Source of the DNA: Fremontodendron californicum
Lineage: Eukaryota > Streptophyta > Magnoliopsida > Malvales > Malvaceae
Direction of reading: 5' to 3'
NCBI GenBank assembly: GCA_030761205.1
Contig: JAULJL010000039.1
Coordinates: 3,730,001-3,794,000, forward strand
Length of the DNA: 64,000 bases
Part shown: piece after piece, positions 58,949 through 64,000 of the stretch
How the letters are laid out: every line of letters starts with the position of its first letter
How positions within the stretch are numbered: the first letter of the stretch is position 1
The notes under the pieces: generated by a model
What the model saw: the letters and a program-made list of their open reading frames with translations, nothing else
Told to the model about the DNA's origin: nothing
Database searches by the model: none
Translations under genes and position numbers: made by a program

Positions 58949-60785
58949 GATATAGCAGAAATGCAGAGATGTTGCAGCCAGCTTCACATGCGGGTTTATC
59001 TCATGCCAACCGTCAACCCCGAAACATTCGACGAGATTCGCGTTGTGCTACAGTACATTTGTTATAGTACTTTGTTACAGTAATCTTATTATGCGCTAAT
59101 TCTACAATTTTAATCATTTGATTTGTAATCAACTTCACTAGTTTTTTGACACAGAGGATTCATCGGAGTGGCAATTGTAGAGCATATCACTCATGTCATT
59201 GCTTCCTAAGTGTGAGTAGTGAATTCATACTACTTATTCTACTAAAGAAAGAGCAATCAAAAGGAGAAAAGTTTAGAAAAATATAACTTATATTTCACAA
59301 AGGATTTTTTATAAGAGAAGTTGTAACTTAAGTTTTGCCTTTATGAAAAAAGGAGTTATCCTTATATAGACAAAGAAAAGAGCATACAAAAAAACTAATC
59401 ACTACTTAGAAATAGTGACGGAAAAAGACATAAAGCTAATAGTAATAATAAATCACATCATGCTTTATCTTCTTTTGAAGAGCTTTATTTTGAAATGAAG
59501 GTCATGGAGCTCGTTTTTAGAGAAGTTTTGTCTTGAGGTGAAGCTCTTCTTTTGAGGAAATTTGTCTTGATGTTGAGCTGTCAAATACTGTTTACTTGTG
59601 AAACTGCTACTAAAGTTAATTATACAGTACTATTGGAAGGAAACACACAGTTCCACATATAATTATATAATATTTTATTTTTAGTCCGAATATTCAAGTC
59701 TTGGTCTTGGAGGTTTGCTAAGAGTTCTTGTACCTGTTGAAGATATGGTTTACTGTTTATCGTTGTATCTTCAATACTTTTAATTTCACTTCTATTCATT
59801 CTTCCCAAAAGATAAATTTCTTTGTCAAGAAGGCTGATGTTTGCTTTCAGGAATCTCATGAGATCAAACTTGTATTTTCCTTTGTTTGTGCATAAAGGAT
59901 TTCAAGAAAAGTGTTGTGAGCATATCACTTATAATTATTACAGTGTAATTAATCAATCACAATTTTAAATTGTACAGGACGCAATAACCTATGTCAACCG
60001 TCAACCCCAATATTCGAGAAGATTCGTCAGGAACATATCACCTACAATTATTATATCAGCGGGAGAATATATCACTTATAATTATTGCAGTGTAATTAAT
60101 CAATTATAATTTTGAATTGTATAGGATGTACCAAAATATTATTTGAAACTTATGCTTTTAAATAATGGACTTGCATAATTATTTGTTATGATTGAATAAT
60201 TGCAATAAAAAAATCGCAGGTGAAATGTTTCTTTTACATCCTCGGCAAAACGAGCGGAACTTGCTTTTGAGTGGTCTCACAAAATATTAATATAATTCCT
60301 TGCCGCTTTTCTCATCAAAATAATAAAGTATTTCTTTCAGTTTTCTTTTTAGAATTTGGAAATTCAACATCCACACTAACCACAAATTTCTAATGAAGTA
60401 TTTGATCTTGTAAGATTTTCAAAAAATTCTACGATTTCTTATATTCATCCGTTTCTCACATTTTGCAACCAATTGAAAATATTGAAAAGACGTGTAAATC
60501 ATAGATTTGTTAAATTTACATAAATTTATCTATAACTTATAGATTTCTTTCTCATAATTTATATAATAAATTAAATTCAAATTCACTCTCTCAAATTATT
60601 CTTTCCAAACAAAGCGTTAAATTAAATTCAATAATTGCTTTCAAATTTCATTCATTGAAGGTATTGCTTATTATGATTCATGTTTAGTTTGGAAGGTCTA
60701 AAGGGGTTTAATGCTAGTCAAGTTTTGCACCTGATTTTTGTCTGGGGCCTGCCTTTCATATTCGAGTTTACCTACATTTTTCAAA
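58947..60785. other. Intergenic, with a local direct duplication
   Basis: No gene recognised. About 60 bp around CACTTATAATTATTACAGTG occurs at about 59924-59980 and again at about 60068-60126 with few changes. Confidence 0.4.
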
Positions 60786-61330
60786 CATTTTATATATATA
60801 TATATATAATATTTTATATATATATATATATAATATTATATATATATAATATTTTTAAATTTCTTAATAAAATATATATTATATACACGTACAAATATAC
60901 CTCCATTACATATATATATTTATATGCAAATATAAATTTTAAAATTATAAATATTTAATATTTAAAATTTTTAAACATCAAATAAATAAAATAAATAATA
61001 TTTAAAAAATATATTAAATTATTATTAATTATGCACAATAACTTAATTTAATGAATATATTTTATTTTTAAATATAATTATGAAAAAAATAAAAATAATC
61101 ATGACATAAAAAATATTATAAATTAGATTAAAAAAAATCAAATAAATGAAAATTAAAAAAAAATAATAATTGTACTAACCGATACGAACCGATATTGACT
61201 GATACGGACTAGTACGGACCAATACAAAAACTAAAACGATACGATACTGATACCGTTTTAATTTATCTTAAAATCGATACGTATCAACCGATACAATCGA
61301 TACCGATATGGTATCGACTATACTGGTACA
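60786..61330 (-). repeat. GGTATCGATACC-type dispersed repeat, family D copy 2
   Basis: Reverse-oriented relative of 7737-8360: the AT-rich core comes first (including a TA microsatellite at 60794-60850), then CGATACGATACTGATACCG and CCGATATGGTATCGAC. Confidence 0.45.
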
Positions 61331-61714
61331 GAAGTCTAAAAAATTGCAACCAAAATTTCCAGTCCATGATTTATGGAGAGACAGAGAGCATGAAGTGGTG
61401 AAATAAATTACAGGTTACAGCATCAACTTTTGTAATAACTTACACTTCTTCTATATCATCAATCAAATACTCCCTCAAAAAATTTGCTGCAACTTCAAAC
61501 ATAAAATTAAATTTGATCAGTAAAATACCATCCTCACTTCCCCTTCTGTCTCTAATTGTAAGAGTAGAGTTATGCAGGCAAAATGAAAAGCAGAAAGCAA
61601 GAAGAGAAGAGAAGAGAAGAAAAGAAAAGAAACATCGTTGTCGGAACTCAGCCAATTTGAGGGTTTTTTTTCTTCTTCTTTTTCGTGTATTCCAATTGAT
61701 GTCTGTTCTGAGCT

Positions 61715-62433
61715 TCAAGGACTGCATAGGTTCTTGAGATCTTCTTCCTTGGCATACCAGTTTGGTATAATCTTTGACACATGGGGATAAAGATCCTTGT
61801 ATGAATTTCGAATCGTCCCTTCTGCAACTCCCGTAGCAACTGAAATATCTGCATCCCACACATTTTCTATCAAAACTGTGCATTCATTTTTCAAAGAATA
61901 TGATAGTAGCAGCTCAAAAGATTTAAAGAACACTACTTTTGCATTTTGTTTTTAATATGCAAACACATTCCATAAGCGCCTATGTTCGCTAAGTCGATAT
62001 GGACCCTAAACTGCAATAATCAGCATAGTATCAAGCTATGTTATTCGGACTCGGATGTGAGTGTCGGATACGGGTATGTTCAATTTTTTCTAAGTTTTTT
62101 CATGTATTTGGAAGGTCATATCCCCATACCCATGTTCGGATATGCGTCGGACACGGGTCTCGAACACGGGTATTTCAAAAAAAACGAAAAGTCGGAACAG
62201 CATAGGTATCAAGTAGAAAAATAGGCAAAATAACAGTATTTTGTGAAACATCTTTTTTTACTTGACAAGTAAGTTGGGAAATATCAAACCTCTAAGAGGC
62301 TTCTTATCATCTGAAAGCTGTGTTATAATATAAATAACTGCTGCTGCAATTGATATAGGGCTTCGCCTGCAAAAGTAATGTAAATTGTTAGCAAATACCT
62401 ATACAAACTATAAGTGAGCAAAACCATTAAAGA

Positions 62434-62476
<43 letters not shown>

Positions 62477-63903
62477 GATAAATAAGAGATATCAGATGTC
62501 TCAATAAAACAATCCTGAATCTCAAGTAATGAGTTCATTAACAAATCTGCAAGAGCTAAAAGGCAGAACTCCTTAAGATAAAGTTAGCAACTTCATCTTT
62601 CTTCCTTCTAAAACTTAGCCCAAAAACCAAATAAGGGTGGAAAGAAAGGGAGAAAAAAAAAGAGGGAAGGCAGGGGACGGAAGGAGGTATTCAAGAGAGA
62701 GAGGAGAAGCTTGGAGAAGACCCAGAACAAACTTCTGGTTTTCCATCATATCTTTGTTGCTCCGACTCTTCATTTTTCTTGAAGTACCCGTGTCCGATGC
62801 ATATCCGGACATGGGTATAGGGATATGACCCTCCAAGGATATTCCAAATACATGGAAAAACTTAGAAAAAATTGAACATACCTTTGTCGGACACATATCC
62901 GTATCCGACACTCACACACGAGTCCGAGTAATATAGGAAGAAACCACTTATAACATGTTTGCAAGTATTTGGAAAAACTAACCACTAACTTTTTGGAATT
63001 ATTTTCAGTTCATAGCTTCGAAGCAACAAAAAAAAAAAAAAAAACAATGAAATAAAAAAGAATTCAATAAGCTTAGAATTCACTCATTCCAAAAATGCAC
63101 TTTAAAGTGGTCATAAAGAAAGTTCATTTTTACAGCAAACAAGCAAGATGTTTAATGTTGAAACACACTTTGCAAGAGACAAACAGCGGCAAAGCAACAT
63201 GATTGATGTAATAAGTCATGGAATAATGTCAGGAAGGAGCATCATCAAATTGTTTGTCTTTTTTTTTTTTCCTTTCAGAATCATCAAACTGTCCAATACA
63301 TGCCAAAGCTAAATAACCAAATTGGATAAACAATTTGGCCACAGGGATCTAACTAATCGGCGAGAACATGGAATACCGGAACTGCCAGTGAAGCTGAAGC
63401 ATGACTTTTAAAAAATGAATACCACCAAGATCCTTATTAACATCCATATCCCCAAAAGGTTTTGCTACTCACTCACCAGTACCTCAAAATCCACCTCCAT
63501 AATAATAGTATTTAAAAACTTAGAGCAATTGTTGCAAAATCTCAACCATAATTGTCTTTTAGTATTTGATCAGCTTCTTTCTCTTTATGTCACTATTCAA
63601 ACACTAATTCAAGCATTCTAATTCTTTCCTGATCATGTCAATTGATCAACTTAAAATCCCCACTTCCTAACCACGCATTCTGTTAATCGGAGAGGTCCAG
63701 ACAGAGTTATCCAAGTCATAGAGGACATTGAATTAAAATTTGTTTGAAAGGAAAAAGGCTTAATAAAATCAGTTTAGGCTCACAGCTTCATGATGAAAAT
63801 AGAATAATAACTACCTTATATCAAACTCCTCCGACTTCTTAACTGCTTCTTGGGCAGCTTTAACTGCTTGATTATTCATACCAAGATTGGAACAAAAACG
63901 CCT
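61715..63903 (-). CDS. TFIIB: Transcription factor TFIIB, C-terminal part (3 exons visible, 5' end outside window)
   Basis: General initiation factor linking TBP-bound promoters to RNA polymerase II. Visible exons: 63903-63815, 62366-62290 and 61848-61715, all GT-AG. They read RRFCSNLGMNNQAVKAAQEA then KKSEEFDIR, then RSPISIAAAVIYIITQLSDD, then DISVATGVAEGTIRNSYKDL and YPHVSKIIPNWYAKEEDLKN, ending LCSP and stop. This is the second cyclin-like repeat (IATGVAEGTIRNSY-type recognition helix) of plant TFIIB as I know it. The zinc ribbon and first repeat lie beyond the right edge. Two MITEs in opposite orientation bracket the middle 77 nt exon. No defect seen. Confidence 0.93.
62036..62205 (+). 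mobile_element. MITE family A, copy 7 (TFIIB last intron)
   Basis: 170 bp, CTATGTTATTCGGACTCGGA to GTCGGAACAGCATAG, with a perfect 8 bp target duplication GTATCAAG (62028-62035 and 62206-62213). Confidence 0.88.
62436..62474. repeat. TA microsatellite
   Basis: About 19 TA units in a TFIIB intron. Confidence 0.9.
62752..62936 (-). mobile_element. MITE family A, copy 8 (TFIIB intron)
   Basis: 185 bp, CTTTGTTGCTCCGACTC to GAGTCCGAGTAATATAG, opposite in orientation to copy 7. No clear target duplication. Confidence 0.78.
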
Positions 63904-64000
63904 CTGATAATTAAAGAAATTAATGTCAGTGGCGACCATAAATGGTAAGCACAAATGAACAATACAATATTCAACAATGGAAGTGCAGCCTTCCAAGCAT

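Noticed and set aside
58901..59083. Small open frame starting in a poly(A) run
   Set aside because: Starts in low complexity and has no family resemblance; part of the phrase is repeated at about 60.0 kb as non-coding DNA.

Overview
This window is nuclear DNA from a flowering plant, most likely a eudicot. Its genes have many small GT-AG exons, the intergenic DNA is AT-rich, and plant transposons (MULE, hAT-like MITEs, Ty3/gypsy) are abundant. No close species can be named from the sequence alone. Exon borders below were placed by eye from reading frame, splice consensus and remembered family sequence.

Layout. 94-4701 (+) holds the last 11 exons of the chromatin remodeller INO80. 4.7-10.1 kb is repeat-rich intergenic DNA with a tandem pair of snRNA-type (USE plus TATA) promoter-like modules near 9.04-9.25 kb. 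10184-24.3 kb (-) is a gene for a protein with a C-terminal SAP domain, built from several similar phase-0 exons. One of those exons is split by a complete 6.15 kb Mutator-like element, MULE-1 (12006-18157), with a perfect 9 bp target duplication. 24.4-31.2 kb is intergenic and includes a 4 kb block of nested tandem repeats that looks like an old LTR. 31201-36697 is a second complete MULE, MULE-2, with a perfect 10 bp target duplication. 36.7-46.5 kb is further transposon territory: Helitron-like termini, a gypsy LTR and decayed integrase, and a young 2.5 kb non-autonomous LTR element nested in an older repeat. 46639-56929 (+) is a complete 15-exon NUP93 nucleoporin gene (863 codons). 57-61.4 kb is intergenic. 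61715-63903 (-) is the 3' part of a TFIIB gene that runs off the right edge.

The four host genes are housekeeping functions (chromatin remodelling, a SAP-domain protein, nuclear pore, Pol II initiation) and do not form a pathway. What links them is one MITE family, eight copies here, all inside introns of these four genes. In INO80, the SAP gene and TFIIB, two copies in opposite orientation bracket one exon.

The most unusual system is the pair of MULEs. Their 878-codon transposases and internal tandem arrays are nearly the same. Yet each element has its own distinct pair of 0.7-0.8 kb terminal inverted repeats, built from alternating 31-33 bp palindromic modules.
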